Assembly: GCF_009829085.1 (NCBI RefSeq)
Contig: NZ_WUQY01000031.1
Location: 1-47,866 of the forward strand
DNA: 47,866 bases
Source of the DNA: Sphingobacterium bovisgrunnientis
Lineage (GTDB): Bacteria; Bacteroidota; Bacteroidia; Sphingobacteriales; Sphingobacteriaceae
Reading direction: 5' to 3'
This document shows, one piece after another, positions 37,964 to 47,866 of this stretch. Under the pieces are notes generated by a model. That model was not told the DNA's origin. It saw only the letters and a list, made by a program, of their open reading frames with translations, and searched no databases. Position 1 is the stretch's first letter; each line of letters begins with the position of its first letter. Both the position numbers and the translations under genes were made by a program.

Positions 37964-38254
37964 ATGGGAGAAATTTCCATAAAAATAAATATCGCAGATC
38001 GTGTGTACCCATTACGTGTTACCACGGAGGAGGAGGAAGTAATTCGTCACGCTGCGAAATTGATAAATGAAAAAATTAAGGAATTGCAAGAAAATTATGC
38101 AGTTCGTGATAAACAAGATTTATTGTCTATGTGTGTACTGCAGTATGCTACAGGGATGATAAAAGCGGAGAAGCAAGCACAGCACCAAGATGTTGGCCTG
38201 GAGCAGTCCATTCACGAATTGGATAATTTACTAACTGATTTCTTTAATAAATAA
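37964..38254 (+). CDS. zapA: Cell division protein ZapA (96 aa)
   Basis: FtsZ-ring-associated protein. The N-terminal beta part (ISIKINIADRVYPLRVTTEE) and the first helix (VIRHAAKLINEKIKELQENY) match ZapA, as does LLSMCVLQYATGMIKAE; the C-terminus continues as a helix ending FFNK. Length typical for the Bacteroidota type. The 6S RNA follows, as in many bacteria where ssrS is next to zapA. Confidence 0.93.
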   Translation: MGEISIKINIADRVYPLRVTTEEEEVIRHAAKLINEKIKELQENYAVRDKQDLLSMCVLQYATGMIKAEKQAQHQDVGLEQSIHELDNLLTDFFNK

Positions 38255-38289
38255 TATCGTTCTTATAAGAGCTATATAACTAAGAATTT

Positions 38290-38466
38290 GCCGCAATTAA
38301 ATTCGGGTTGTCACTATTTTAAACTTAACGCTTCAATATCACGAGCAATATCAAGATATAGGCCATTTTGCTTTACGCCATCTAGGTCATAATCATACGC
38401 TCAAATCATGTGTAATCGAAGTTTAATAATACTTGGGACCTGTTAATTTAATTGCGGTTTTTTTTT
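38290..38466 (+). ncRNA. ssrS: 6S RNA (SsrS), Bacteroidota type
   Basis: A perfect 13-bp closing stem (38291-38303 with 38445-38457) brackets about 140 bases and is followed by nine Ts, forming a long rod-like RNA with its own terminator. Its position between zapA and rny is the recognised place of 6S RNA in this phylum. The ACTTGGGACCTGTTAATTT block near the 3' side and CGGGTTGTCA near the 5' side fit what I recall of the Bacteroidota 6S consensus. It would bind RNA polymerase holoenzyme as an open-promoter mimic. Exact ends are estimated. Confidence 0.82.
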
Positions 38467-38507
38467 GCTAGAAAAACATTAAAAACTAATATATATAAAT
38501 TAATAAT

Positions 38508-40067
38508 ATGGAGTTAATAACCACAATTTCAATTATCATATCGCTTGTAATTGGTATTGTTATTGGACGATATTTACTACAAATGTTGTTCAAAAAGCAA
38601 GAGCAGGAGGCCAAAGAAAAAGCGGAGAATATCATAAAAGAAGCCGAAAAACAAGCGGAGCACACTAAAAAACAGCGTCAATTAGAGGCGAAAGAAAAAT
38701 TTCTTCAATTAAAGTCTGAGCACGAAAAGGAAGTAAATCAACGTAATAACACGATTAGCCAAAAAGAAAATACGATTAAACAAAAAGAGCAATCTATTAA
38801 TCAAAAACTTGAAAACCTTAATCGCGAAAAACAAGAGTTAGATAAAAAGAATCTGAAACTTGATCAATTGATTGAGTTAAATGAGAAAAAAAGCGAAGAA
38901 GTTGAGCAATTAAAGAATCAACACATTAGCCAGTTAGAAACTATTGCCGGATTAACTGCTGAGGAAGCAAAAGAGCAATTAGTAACATCATTACGTGAAG
39001 AAGCACGCTCACAAGCGATGATTCAAATCAAAGATATTGTTGATGAAGCGAAATTAACAGCATCCAAAGAAGCGAAAAAGGTTGTTATCCAAACTATTCA
39101 ACGTACTGCTACTGAATCCGCTATCGAGAATACAGTTTCTATTTTCAATATTGAGAATGATGAAATCAAAGGTCGTATTATTGGTCGAGAGGGACGTAAT
39201 ATTCGTGCTTTGGAAGCTGCAACAGGAATTGAGATTATCGTAGACGATACACCAGAAGCAATTATTTTATCAGGATTCGATCCTGTACGTCGCGAGATTG
39301 CACGTTTGTCTTTACATAGATTAGTTACGGATGGTCGTATTCACCCAGCGCGTATCGAGGAGGTCGTTGCGAAAACACGTACACAAATCGAAGACGAGAT
39401 TGTAGAAATTGGTGAGCGTACGGCTATTGATTTAGGTATTCACGGTCTACACCCTGAATTGATACGTATGGTGGGACGTATGCGTTACCGTTCTTCTTAT
39501 GGTCAAAACTTGTTACAACACTCTCGTGAGGTAGCTAATTTTGCAGCTACCATGGCAGCAGAACTAGGTCTTAACGTAAAACATGCTAAGCGCGCAGGTC
39601 TATTACACGATATTGGTAAAGTTCCTGATGACAACCCAGAATTGCCACACGCTATCTTGGGTATGCAATTAGCGGAGAAATACAAAGAGCATCCTGACGT
39701 ATGTAATGCTATCGGTGCGCACCACGATGAAATCGAGATGACATCAATGATTTCACCAGTAGTACAAGCGTGTGATGCTATCTCAGGAGCACGCCCGGGA
39801 GCACGTCGCGAAGTGGTAGAAAGTTACATAAAACGTTTGAAAGAATTAGAAGAATTAGCCCTTTCTTACCCTGGTGTAGATAAAACGTTTGCTATTCAAG
39901 CAGGACGTGAGTTACGTGTAGTCGTAGAAAGTGAAAAAGTAACGGATGCTCAGGCTGAGATTTTGGCAGCTGATATTTCTAACCGTATACAGACGGAAAT
40001 GACGTATCCAGGTCAAATCAAAGTTACTGTGATTCGCGAGACACGTTCGGTGTCTTATGCAAAATAG
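38508..40067 (+). CDS. rny: Ribonuclease Y (519 aa)
   Basis: Membrane-anchored endoribonuclease that starts mRNA decay. An N-terminal membrane helix (about 3-24, [20 protein letters not shown]) is followed by a long charged coiled coil (25-150), a KH domain with [20 protein letters not shown], and an HD phosphohydrolase domain with LLHDIGKV and the downstream IGAHHDEIE metal site. The C-terminal region ends [19 protein letters not shown], typical of the family. A terminator follows. Confidence 0.97.
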   Translation: MELITTISIIISLVIGIVIGRYLLQMLFKKQEQEAKEKAENIIKEAEKQAEHTKKQRQLEAKEKFLQLKSEHEKEVNQRNNTISQKENTIKQKEQSINQKLENLNREKQELDKKNLKLDQLIELNEKKSEEVEQLKNQHISQLETIAGLTAEEAKEQLVTSLREEARSQAMIQIKDIVDEAKLTASKEAKKVVIQTIQRTATESAIENTVSIFNIENDEIKGRIIGREGRNIRALEAATGIEIIVDDTPEAIILSGFDPVRREIARLSLHRLVTDGRIHPARIEEVVAKTRTQIEDEIVEIGERTAIDLGIHGLHPELIRMVGRMRYRSSYGQNLLQHSREVANFAATMAAELGLNVKHAKRAGLLHDIGKVPDDNPELPHAILGMQLAEKYKEHPDVCNAIGAHHDEIEMTSMISPVVQACDAISGARPGARREVVESYIKRLKELEELALSYPGVDKTFAIQAGRELRVVVESEKVTDAQAEILAADISNRIQTEMTYPGQIKVTVIRETRSVSYAK

Positions 40068-40088
40068 ACTTTTATTAAGATAAATAAT

Positions 40089-40127
40089 AGCAAAGCCCTA
40101 ACTTTATATAGTTGGGGTTTTTGCTTT
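40089..40127 (+). terminator. Terminator after rny
   Basis: AAGCCCTAACT pairs with AGTTGGGGTTT around a 6-base loop (one G-U pair), followed by T-rich sequence. Confidence 0.8.
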
Positions 40128-40142
40128 TTAGAATTTTACCAC

Positions 40143-41144
40143 ATGGACATTACCAAAAGATTTGATCGACTTCTTAGTATTTACTTTTATCTGCAATCTA
40201 AACCCTTGGTGAAAGCTCAAGAATTAGCAGATAAATATGAGGTGAGTTTGCGCACGATTTATCGCGATATCAAATCTTTAGAGCAAGCTGGTGTCCCCAT
40301 TATGGGAGAGGCTGGCTATGGTTATTCGCTCATGCATACCTATAAAATTCAACCGGTCAATTTCACTGAACAAGAAGCACTGAGTTTTGGGGTAGCCGAG
40401 AAATTAATGCAACATTATTTGGACAAGGAAATGGGGGAGCATTTTACCAATGCACTGCTAAAAATGAAAGGTGTTTTACGTTTTGCTGATAAGGAAAATG
40501 TAGCTGATTTGGATTCAAAAGTTCTGATCAATAAGCAAAAACATTTTCTGAATGAAAACGTGCCTACAGCATTAGCTACGCTTTTTGAAAGTATGGTCAA
40601 AAAAAAGCAAATTCATCTCCACTATAAATCCGTCGAAAGTAATAGCCAAGAACGTAATATTGAAGTTATTGGTGTATTTCAGGAAGGACAGTTTTGGTAT
40701 TTCATGGCGTATTGTCATTTACGTGAGGAAGTCCGTCAATTTAGATTGGATAGGATTGAGCGTATACGCTTAACTGATGAACGTTACACACAACAATTTA
40801 TGCCATTAAACGTATATTTAGAAGCGAATAAGAAAGAAGAAGTCTTGCACTCTATACGCATATGGGTACGTAAGGAGATGTCCCGATATCTTCATTGGGA
40901 GCGGCAGTATTATGGATTTATTCAAGAGGAAGAAAAAAATAATGGTGTAGAAATGCTATTCCACACCAGTCATATCGAACATTTTGCAAGATGGTTTATG
41001 ATGTTTGCTGACGAAGCTGTAATTTATGAACCTGAAATTTTAAAAGATCAGGTTAAAACTATTTTGCAAAATGCTATAAATTCTCTTGATGATTATTCTC
41101 TTTCCCAAAAGAATGGAGGTTCGATACCTAAGGCTCTCAAGTAA
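40143..41144 (+). CDS. YafY-type transcriptional regulator with HTH and WYL domains (333 aa)
   Basis: N-terminal winged helix (about 1-60: KAQELADKYEVSLRTIYRDI with KSLEQAGVPI) and a C-terminal WYL domain from about 150, containing the FWYFMAYCHLREEVRQFRLD core, in which WYL-like aromatic and Arg residues bind ligands such as nucleotides or nucleic acid in known members. The gene ends 52 bases inside the minus-strand DinB-like gene, so the two converging messages overlap in coding sequence. Target genes are unknown; the DinB gene is a plausible one. Confidence 0.92.
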   Translation: MDITKRFDRLLSIYFYLQSKPLVKAQELADKYEVSLRTIYRDIKSLEQAGVPIMGEAGYGYSLMHTYKIQPVNFTEQEALSFGVAEKLMQHYLDKEMGEHFTNALLKMKGVLRFADKENVADLDSKVLINKQKHFLNENVPTALATLFESMVKKKQIHLHYKSVESNSQERNIEVIGVFQEGQFWYFMAYCHLREEVRQFRLDRIERIRLTDERYTQQFMPLNVYLEANKKEEVLHSIRIWVRKEMSRYLHWERQYYGFIQEEEKNNGVEMLFHTSHIEHFARWFMMFADEAVIYEPEILKDQVKTILQNAINSLDDYSLSQKNGGSIPKALK

Positions 41145-41566
41145 ACAAATCCTTGTGCGCGATGATGAACTTCATTGTCTATGAAATAAATAATATTGTG
41201 TACAATTGGAAAATTGTATTCGCCGAATAAATTAAAATCATCATTGAATCTTTCTTCGGGAATTTGGTTGTATAAATCAATCAGCACATGGGTGTCCTTA
41301 TCCCATTGTGCTAACAAATCGGCTTTTGTATGTAATGGTAAATCATGATTATAGCTCTCTATTTTATCATATACAATACCAGATAAACCTGGTACTGCTA
41401 AGGATAGCATTTCTTTTGCCAAATCCGCAAACGTACGCATTCCACCTATTGAGAAATTAAATAATTCGTCTTCGGGGAATTTCTCAATTGTTTTTCGTGT
41501 TAAATTACGGTGACCTAACCAGTGTTTTAATAAGTCTGCTTTCGAAATAATTGCTGTCTTTTCCAT
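41093..41566 (-). CDS. DinB-family protein (157 aa)
   Basis: Four-helix-bundle protein of the DinB/YfiT superfamily, which holds a three-histidine metal site and includes bacillithiol- and mycothiol-dependent transferases. The His residues are visible in LLKHWLGHRNLTRK, and in IDNEVHHRAQGFVYLRALGI, the clearest family signature, with PFFWER at the end. I place the start at ATG 41566; a longer frame to 41617 would place the -7 box TACCTTTG (41593-41600) inside the coding region. Its 3' end overlaps the WYL regulator gene by 52 bases. Confidence 0.88.
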   Translation of the reverse strand: MEKTAIISKADLLKHWLGHRNLTRKTIEKFPEDELFNFSIGGMRTFADLAKEMLSLAVPGLSGIVYDKIESYNHDLPLHTKADLLAQWDKDTHVLIDLYNQIPEERFNDDFNLFGEYNFPIVHNIIYFIDNEVHHRAQGFVYLRALGIEPPFFWERE

Positions 41567-41592
41567 TTTTATTTGTGGTTTTATTGTTTCTT

Positions 41593-41600
41593 CAAAGGTA
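41593..41600 (-). promoter_or_regulatory. Candidate -7 box for the DinB-like gene
   Basis: TACCTTTG on the minus strand matches TAnnTTTG, 27 bases before ATG 41566. It supports the shorter start. Confidence 0.4.
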
Positions 41601-41683
41601 GGAGTGGCTTGTGACAACAGTTTGTCAGTAGGCTTTTGGTGTTTTGAATTATTTTATTCACGGCGTTTTCTTTGCAATAATCT

Positions 41684-41691
41684 TATCTTTG
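41684..41691 (+). promoter_or_regulatory. Candidate -7 box for the arginase-family gene
   Basis: TATCTTTG matches TAnnTTTG exactly, 11 bases before the ATG at 41702. A second near-match (TTTCTTTG, ending 41674) with a TTTTG 20 bases upstream of it (41642-41646) may be an alternative promoter and would give a longer leader. Confidence 0.45.
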
Positions 41692-41701
41692 TACCGGAAA
41701 T

Positions 41702-42790
41702 ATGAACAACATGATTAGTAAAGAAGATAAAATAAAAAACTTTGATCCTTCACAACCTGGACTGGCAGATGCAAGTATTTATGGTTTGCCATTTACGGCA
41801 GAAGAATCTGAAATTATAGTGATTCCAGTGCCTTGGGAAGTGACTGTTAGTTATGGTGCAGGTGCGTCAGAAGGGCCAGATGCTATTCTAGATGCGTCAT
41901 TCCAAGTTGATTTGTTGCATCAAGATTTTCCTGAATTGTGGAAATTGGGAATTTATATGGACGAAGCTCCAGCGCAGTGGGCAGAGAACTCGGTAAAATA
42001 TAAAGCATTAGCGCAACCAATTATTGAAGCATTAGAAAATGGAGAAAACATTAATGAAAATCCTACTCTAAAGGCTGATTTGGATTTGATTAATTCAGCA
42101 TCAAAACAACTTAATGCTGAATTAAAAGAGCGTGTATTGGATTGGACGGCTAAAGGAAAAAAAGTAATTTTACTAGGTGGTGATCACTCAACTCCGCTAG
42201 GTTATTACCAAGCATTAGCAACTTCATACGATAATTTTGGAATATTTCATTTTGATGCACACATGGATCTACGTATTGCTTACGAAGGTTTTACGTATTC
42301 GCATGCATCTATTATGTACAATGCGATTCAGTTGCCACAAATAAGCAAATTGGTACAAGTAGGTATTCGTGATTTCTGTGAGCAAGAAGTTGAAGTTGTA
42401 CAATCTTCGGATAAAGTGAAAGTGTATACAGATGCCGATCTTAAAAAAGCACAGTTTGAAGGTAAAACTTGGCAACAACAAGTGGATGAAATTATTGCGC
42501 ATTTGCCTGATAATGTAGCAGTAAGTTTTGACATCGATGCGCTTTATCAATGGTACTGTCCAAACACAGGTACACCAGTTCCGGGAGGGCTTTCCTACGA
42601 ACAAGCTGTTTATGCTTTATCTCGTTTAGCGGAATCCGGCAAAAAAATAATCGGAATGGATTTAGTCGAAGTTGCCCCTGGTGAATCAGACGAATGGGAT
42701 GGAAATGTAGGAGCACGCTTATTATTCCATATGTGTGGTGTTTTTGCCAAAAATAATGGTTTGAATGTTGGTCATAAGATTCAGTTCTAA
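41702..42790 (+). CDS. Arginase-family ureohydrolase, formimidoylglutamase-like (362 aa)
   Basis: Binuclear manganese hydrolase of the arginase/agmatinase/formimidoylglutamase superfamily. The three metal motifs are present: GGDHS (LLGGDHSTPLGYYQALA), DAHMD (FHFDAHMDLR) and SFDID (VSFDIDALYQWYCPNTGTPV). GGLSYEQ, and GMDLVEVAPG with the second-shell Glu, complete the site. At 362 residues it is longer than most (about 300-320), with an insertion near residues 95-135. No hut or arginine genes adjoin it, so substrate assignment within the superfamily is uncertain; Bacteroidota proteins of this size are usually annotated as formimidoylglutamase. Confidence 0.88.
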   Translation: MNNMISKEDKIKNFDPSQPGLADASIYGLPFTAEESEIIVIPVPWEVTVSYGAGASEGPDAILDASFQVDLLHQDFPELWKLGIYMDEAPAQWAENSVKYKALAQPIIEALENGENINENPTLKADLDLINSASKQLNAELKERVLDWTAKGKKVILLGGDHSTPLGYYQALATSYDNFGIFHFDAHMDLRIAYEGFTYSHASIMYNAIQLPQISKLVQVGIRDFCEQEVEVVQSSDKVKVYTDADLKKAQFEGKTWQQQVDEIIAHLPDNVAVSFDIDALYQWYCPNTGTPVPGGLSYEQAVYALSRLAESGKKIIGMDLVEVAPGESDEWDGNVGARLLFHMCGVFAKNNGLNVGHKIQF

Positions 42791-42822
42791 CAATATATAA
42801 GATATTTATGCAAAGCAGGTTT

Positions 42823-42860
42823 TAAACTATAAAACCTGCTTATATTTTTTTATTGTAGCA
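42823..42860 (+). terminator. Terminator after the arginase-family gene
   Basis: A perfect 12-bp stem (42823-42834 with 42840-42851) with a 5-base loop, and a T run following closely. Confidence 0.85.
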
Positions 42861-42880
42861 CAATATGTTTTAATTTCGTT
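42850..42880 (+). promoter_or_regulatory. Promoter-like element A, upstream of the secreted protein gene
   Basis: TTTATTGTAGCACAATA followed by TTTTAATTTCG: a TTG at the -33 side and a degenerate TAnnTTTG (TAATTTCG). Nearly the same sequence is found again at 43830-43860 before the decayed lipoprotein gene. Confidence 0.45.
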
Positions 42881-42918
42881 CTATAGACACACTATCCTAA
42901 TAATACATTCTATAATTG

Positions 42919-43755
42919 ATGAAAAATACAACTTTCAAAATCTTGGCTACAGTTTTATTAAGCAGTAGTTTTTACTATTCCGAAGCACAAACTTTACGTG
43001 GTATTGGTAAACGATTAGGACAAAAAGCAGAACAATTTATCGATAAAAAAGTAGATGATATAAGCAATGCTACAGCATCGCAGAGTCAACCAACTGTTAC
43101 CAACAGTGCCTCTCAAAATGGTCCTTTCAAACACTTACAAGGGTTAAAATACGATTATGTACGCGGAACAGAAGTCGTTTTTGAAGATAACTTTAGTGCA
43201 GATGAGTTAGGTGCTATGGCGCAACGTTGGACAAGTAATGGGAGAGGCGCTGTGAGTCAAGTGAGTATAGCAGAGGGTAAATGGTTGGAATTATTTGATG
43301 GTAATACGTATAAGATTAAGGATTTAGTTCGTATTCCAGAGAATTTTACGATTGAGTTTGATGTGTTGGCATTATCGGATGATAAACATCAATTTCGCTT
43401 AGATTTTGGTTTTGATTATCAAAAAGGTGTGGGTAATCATTACTATCTAGCAAAACATAATCCATTGAATATAAATGCATCCTATTGGTTCAATCGTTTT
43501 GAATTCCATAGCAAAGAAATGACACCAAACAAGAATAGTGAGGTAAAAGCTAATATGTCCTACTTTGTTAATGATGTGATGAAAGTAAAAATGCGTGTAG
43601 AAGGTAATCGTATGCATACATATATCAACGAATACAAAATTTTAGATACCGAAATGGTTGATCCAATAACTAAAAAATATTTTTATCTAGCTTTTAACAA
43701 TGATGATAAAACTGGGAAAATTTATATTTCTAACTTCAGAATTGATAAGATTTAG
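42919..43755 (+). CDS. Secreted protein with lectin-like beta-sandwich region (278 aa)
   Basis: A signal peptide (about 1-23, ending SEAQ) is followed by a helical, Gln/Lys-rich segment (LRGIGKRLGQKAEQFIDKKV), a Ser/Thr/Asn-rich linker and a beta-rich domain from about 85. That domain begins VVFEDNFSADELG and goes through TSNGRGAVSQVSIAEGKWLE and FTIEFDVLALSDDKHQFRLD, a layout like the concanavalin/LamG-type or DUF1080-type sandwiches. Similar N-terminal halves occur in Bacteroidota proteins that end in OmpA domains, which this one lacks. Start at ATG 42919; the frame opens one codon earlier with TTG. A terminator follows. Function unknown. Confidence 0.8.
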   Translation: MKNTTFKILATVLLSSSFYYSEAQTLRGIGKRLGQKAEQFIDKKVDDISNATASQSQPTVTNSASQNGPFKHLQGLKYDYVRGTEVVFEDNFSADELGAMAQRWTSNGRGAVSQVSIAEGKWLELFDGNTYKIKDLVRIPENFTIEFDVLALSDDKHQFRLDFGFDYQKGVGNHYYLAKHNPLNINASYWFNRFEFHSKEMTPNKNSEVKANMSYFVNDVMKVKMRVEGNRMHTYINEYKILDTEMVDPITKKYFYLAFNNDDKTGKIYISNFRIDKI

Positions 43756-43772
43756 TGATACTATATATCCTA

Positions 43773-43814
43773 AAAACCCTCATAATCTTCTGTAAATTAT
43801 GAGGGTTTTATTTT
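43773..43814 (+). terminator. Terminator after the secreted protein gene
   Basis: A perfect 14-bp stem (43773-43786 with 43796-43809) with a 9-base loop, running into a T-rich stretch. Confidence 0.88.
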
Positions 43815-43829
43815 GTTGGTATATTAATT

Positions 43830-43860
43830 TTTATTGTAGCAAAATAAACTTTAATTTTGT
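43830..43860 (+). promoter_or_regulatory. Promoter-like element B, near-copy of element A
   Basis: TTTATTGTAGCAAAATA followed by TTTAATTTTG, with an exact TAnnTTTG (TAATTTTG). It differs from element A at about five of 34 positions, so the two downstream genes probably share regulation or the upstream region was duplicated. Confidence 0.5.
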
Positions 43861-43888
43861 TTTACTTAAAAAATTAACCTAGTATAAC

Positions 43889-44406
43889 ATGAAATTAAAT
43901 CTGCTTACTCTGGCTATCTGCAATCATTTCTTAATATAATGTGTTGTGGGAGTGGTAATCAATCCTATAATTATAAATATACTCCAGTTGGAAAAGTCTT
44001 GATTTTAAATACAGATTCTCGCTATGAAAATATAATGGATACTATAAAAGGGTCTTTTAGGGTAAGAATAGAATTTGAAATGGAACAGGTTTTTACGAAT
44101 AATTTTTCTATTGTACCAACAGCAATGGCCTGTGATATCAATGAGCCATATCCATTAAATTACTCTAATATCGAATAACTCTCTCTATCTATAAATAAAG
44201 CTTTTGTATATAAAAACAATAACATAGAAGAGGAGGTGAATATTTTTTTATGTGGAATATCGTTACAATCCAAACTATGTTGTGTTTGATGAAAAATTCT
44301 TTACTACGCAAAATTCCAAAAAGGCTCAACCTTATTTACTATATCCGGTGAGTTAGAAGATGGAAAGAAATTTAAGTTTGAAAAAGAAGTATATTTAGAC
44401 ATATAA
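43889..44406 (+). pseudogene. Decayed lipoprotein gene with several lesions
   Basis: From ATG 43889 the frame reads MKLNLLTLAICNHFLI, a signal-peptide start, and stops at 43937; the rest of the lipobox (MCCGSGNQSYNYKYTPVG) continues in another frame from 43939 and runs to an in-frame TAA at 44176-44178. The same frame then continues (NKAFVYKNNNIEEEVNIF). It shifts at a run of seven Ts (44243-44249) into YVEYRYNPNYVVFDEKFF, and near 44335-44345 shifts again into ISGELEDGKKFKFEKEVYLD, ending at 44406. Joined, this gives a lipoprotein of about 170 residues. The family is unknown. The segment 43939-44178 alone could be called as a 79-aa gene, but it lacks a signal peptide. Sequencing errors at homopolymers could explain some but hardly all lesions. 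Confidence 0.7.
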
Positions 44407-44563
44407 TCCAACCTTGCCAACCATTTTCTCAATTCCGTCATAATTAACCCTTTTATGAAGATTTAAAATTGATTTTGTTATCTTTAGGCGAATTTTGATA
44501 GGGGGAGAATCTCATTATTAAAATTCTATTTTTAAAGTAGAAACATTATTATATTTTCAATAG

Positions 44564-46783
<2,220 letters not shown>

Positions 46784-46806
46784 GCAATTCATTTTTAGGA
46801 ATATTC

Positions 46807-46840
46807 AAAAGCCTTCTTCGATTTCGAAGAAGGCTTTTTT
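46807..46840 (+). terminator. Terminator of icd and target of the group II intron
   Basis: AAGCCTTCTTCGA pairs with TCGAAGAAGGCTT, followed by six Ts. The intron begins three bases after the T run. Confidence 0.95.
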
Positions 46841-46843
46841 GTG

Positions 46844-47715
46844 GTGCGCCCGGCATGGGCGATAACTCTAGGGTGCAAGTCCCGAACACGCCATTACAGT
46901 TGGAAGTGTTAGCCGAAGGCAAGGGTGTCCACCGTGAGGTGGAATCTGAAGGAAGCATTAGGCAAATTCTCGGTCTGACGGACAGAAACTACATATAAGG
47001 CCTAAGCTGCTGGATGAGGTTGCAACACAAACTAAAGTCCTATACTGTACAGAAGCATCAAGGTAAATGTAGCAGACACATGAGATGAAAGTTATCGTTC
47101 TTACCCGGGGAGATCTCACAGACTTGTGGAAGTTTTTTTTTCAGAAGCAAGGAGTAAAGCTAGCTGTGAGAAGTCAGCCGATTTCGTAGTACTTGCTTAC
47201 GGCAAAGCAAGGAAGGAATGAACCTAAAGTTAGTGATCAATACATGAGAATTACCTAATGAATGATAGAATGCAGAAAATTGATAACGTTTATCAACCTG
47301 ATCACAAAAGAATAGGGCGGAACCCGAATGCTATGTGGGAGGGCAGACTTTTATTAGGATGATTGAAAAGAACCTCACAGACACAAACACACGAGTAGAT
47401 GAACTGTTAGAACAACTTCTTGACCGTCAGAACCTAAATGCTGCCTATGTACAAGTGGTCGGTAATGGTGGTGCTGGAGGTATCGATAAGATGGGCGTCG
47501 AATCCCTTGTGGATTATCTTAGAGAGCATACAGAGAAACTTTTAACATCCATCAAGCAAGGGAGTTACTATCCTTCTGCAGTAAGACGTGTTGAAATTCC
47601 TAAAGACAATGGGTCAAAGCGAATGCTGGGCATCCCAACAGTAGTTGATCGGCTCATCCAGCAGGGCATTAATCAAATCCTGACACCAATCTACGAACCT
47701 GAATTCAGTGACCAC
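46844..47715 (+). mobile_element. Group IIC intron, 5' part (ribozyme domains I-III and start of the maturase gene), interrupted
   Basis: The sequence opens with GTGCGCCCGGCATGGGCGAT, a typical 5' end of bacterial group II introns, followed by the CTCTAGGGTGCAAGTCCCGA block and about 500 bases of structured RNA before the reverse-transcriptase gene. The gene type and the position directly after a Rho-independent terminator identify class C, which is known to insert there. The 3' part (rest of the maturase, domains V-VI) is not in the window because an insertion sequence begins at about 47716. Confidence 0.9.
47359..47715 (+). pseudogene. ltrA: Group IIC intron reverse transcriptase/maturase, N-terminal fragment cut by an IS
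   Basis: About 119 residues of a protein normally near 420 residues. MIEKNLTDTNTRVDELLEQL is the usual N-terminus; GAGGIDKMGVESL, SIKQGSYYPSAVRRVEIPK and RMLGIPTVVDRLIQQGINQILTPIYEPEFSD are RT0-RT1 motifs typical of class C introns. Just where the conserved Gly-Phe-Arg-Pro (GFRP) block should begin, the sequence changes to IS DNA and the frame closes after three foreign codons (stop at 47728-47730). ATG 47359 is preferred over a GTG at 47335. The YADD catalytic motif is absent from this fragment, so it is inactive as it stands. Confidence 0.9.
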
Positions 47716-47866
47716 TGGAATTGCAACTAAAAAGTGGAAACAATTTTAAGCTACCATTCTTCGATTTTGATTTAAGTATTTTTCCATTTGATTAGGGGTT
47801 AAATCACCTATAGCGGAATGTATTCTTTTATCATTATAAAAGCCCTCTATGTACTCAAATATTTTC
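47716..47866 (-). mobile_element. IS3-family insertion sequence, one end, running off the window
   Basis: From about 47716 the sequence TGGAATTGCAACTAAAAAG (TG end, AT-rich inverted-repeat-like) begins, followed at once by the 3' end of a transposase gene on the minus strand. The rest of the element lies beyond the window, so the other inverted repeat and the target duplication cannot be checked. Confidence 0.85.
47746..47866 (-). CDS. IS3-family transposase (OrfB), C-terminal 39 residues only
   Basis: The visible codons read IFEYIEGFYNDKRIHSAIGD then LTPNQMEKYLNQ up to the stop at 47746-47748. The FEYIEGFYNDKRIHSAIG motif with the conserved Asn/Arg/His pattern and the following LTPNQ is the standard end of the rve (integrase) domain in IS3-family OrfB. 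The catalytic DDE residues lie outside the window except for the region just after the last Glu. Confidence 0.9.
   Translation of the reverse strand, partial: KIFEYIEGFYNDKRIHSAIGDLTPNQMEKYLNQNRRMVA

Noticed and set aside
43939..44178. Stand-alone 79-aa gene
   Set aside because: It begins at what looks like a lipobox cysteine, with its signal peptide in another frame upstream and homogeneous continuation after its stop; better explained as part of a pseudogene.

Overview
The window looks like chromosomal DNA from a Bacteroidota bacterium, most likely Sphingobacteriaceae (Sphingobacterium/Pedobacter-like). This rests on a FecR/SusC/SusD locus, the TAnnTTTG type of promoter -7 box, weak Shine-Dalgarno sequences, many short lipoproteins, RNase Y with a 6S RNA next to zapA, and a monomeric isocitrate dehydrogenase. 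The placement is inferred from gene content. There is no rRNA, tRNA, CRISPR array or prophage. Mobile DNA is confined to the right edge.

Layout. (1) 1-8.8 kb: an outer-membrane uptake locus with a FecR-type anti-sigma factor, a SusC transporter carrying an STN signalling domain, a SusD lipoprotein, two tandem endonuclease/exonuclease/phosphatase (EEP) lipoproteins, and an ECF sigma factor at the far end. The first EEP protein has lost nearly all catalytic residues while the second keeps them. (2) 9-10.8 kb: a translationally coupled trio of two small lipoproteins and a glutathionylspermidine-synthase-like ATP-grasp protein, resembling E. coli ygiB-ygiC. (3) 10.8-17.3 kb: AraC regulator, GlcG/HbpS-like protein, HI0933-type flavoprotein with a small partner, a UPF1-like helicase, and small secreted or membrane proteins. 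(4) 17.4-24.1 kb: purC, a nucleosidase-luxS pair, an ABM-domain protein, an orphan gene and purL; purL carries an in-frame palindromic repeat. (5) 24.4-26.6 kb: a convergent pair of an exported Gfo/Idh/MocA oxidoreductase and an exported sugar isomerase/epimerase. (6) 26.7-33.4 kb: a TPP riboswitch followed by thiS-thiC-tenI-like-thiD-thiE-thiG-thiH-thiF, tightly packed and mostly overlapping. (7) 33.5-35 kb: a secreted sulfatase whose start codon lies in a perfect hairpin. (8) 35.1-40.1 kb: pheT, a coiled-coil protein, zapA, 6S RNA, rny. (9) 40.1-44.4 kb: WYL regulator and DinB-like gene overlapping tail to tail, an arginase-family enzyme, a secreted protein, and a decayed lipoprotein gene with several lesions. 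(10) 44.5 kb to the end: icd, then a group IIC intron placed right behind the icd terminator, whose reverse-transcriptase gene is cut by an IS3-family element running off the edge.

How the genes work together: the first locus is best read as a regulated uptake and degradation system for a phosphodiester- or phosphate-containing nutrient (inference). The thi operon makes both halves of thiamine and joins them under TPP control. luxS and the nucleosidase recycle S-adenosylhomocysteine. purC and purL belong to purine synthesis but are not in one operon.

I found no clear new defence or RNA-guided system. The strongest candidates for something undescribed are the inactive/active EEP lipoprotein pair, the palindromic element inside purL, and the hairpin over the sulfatase start.
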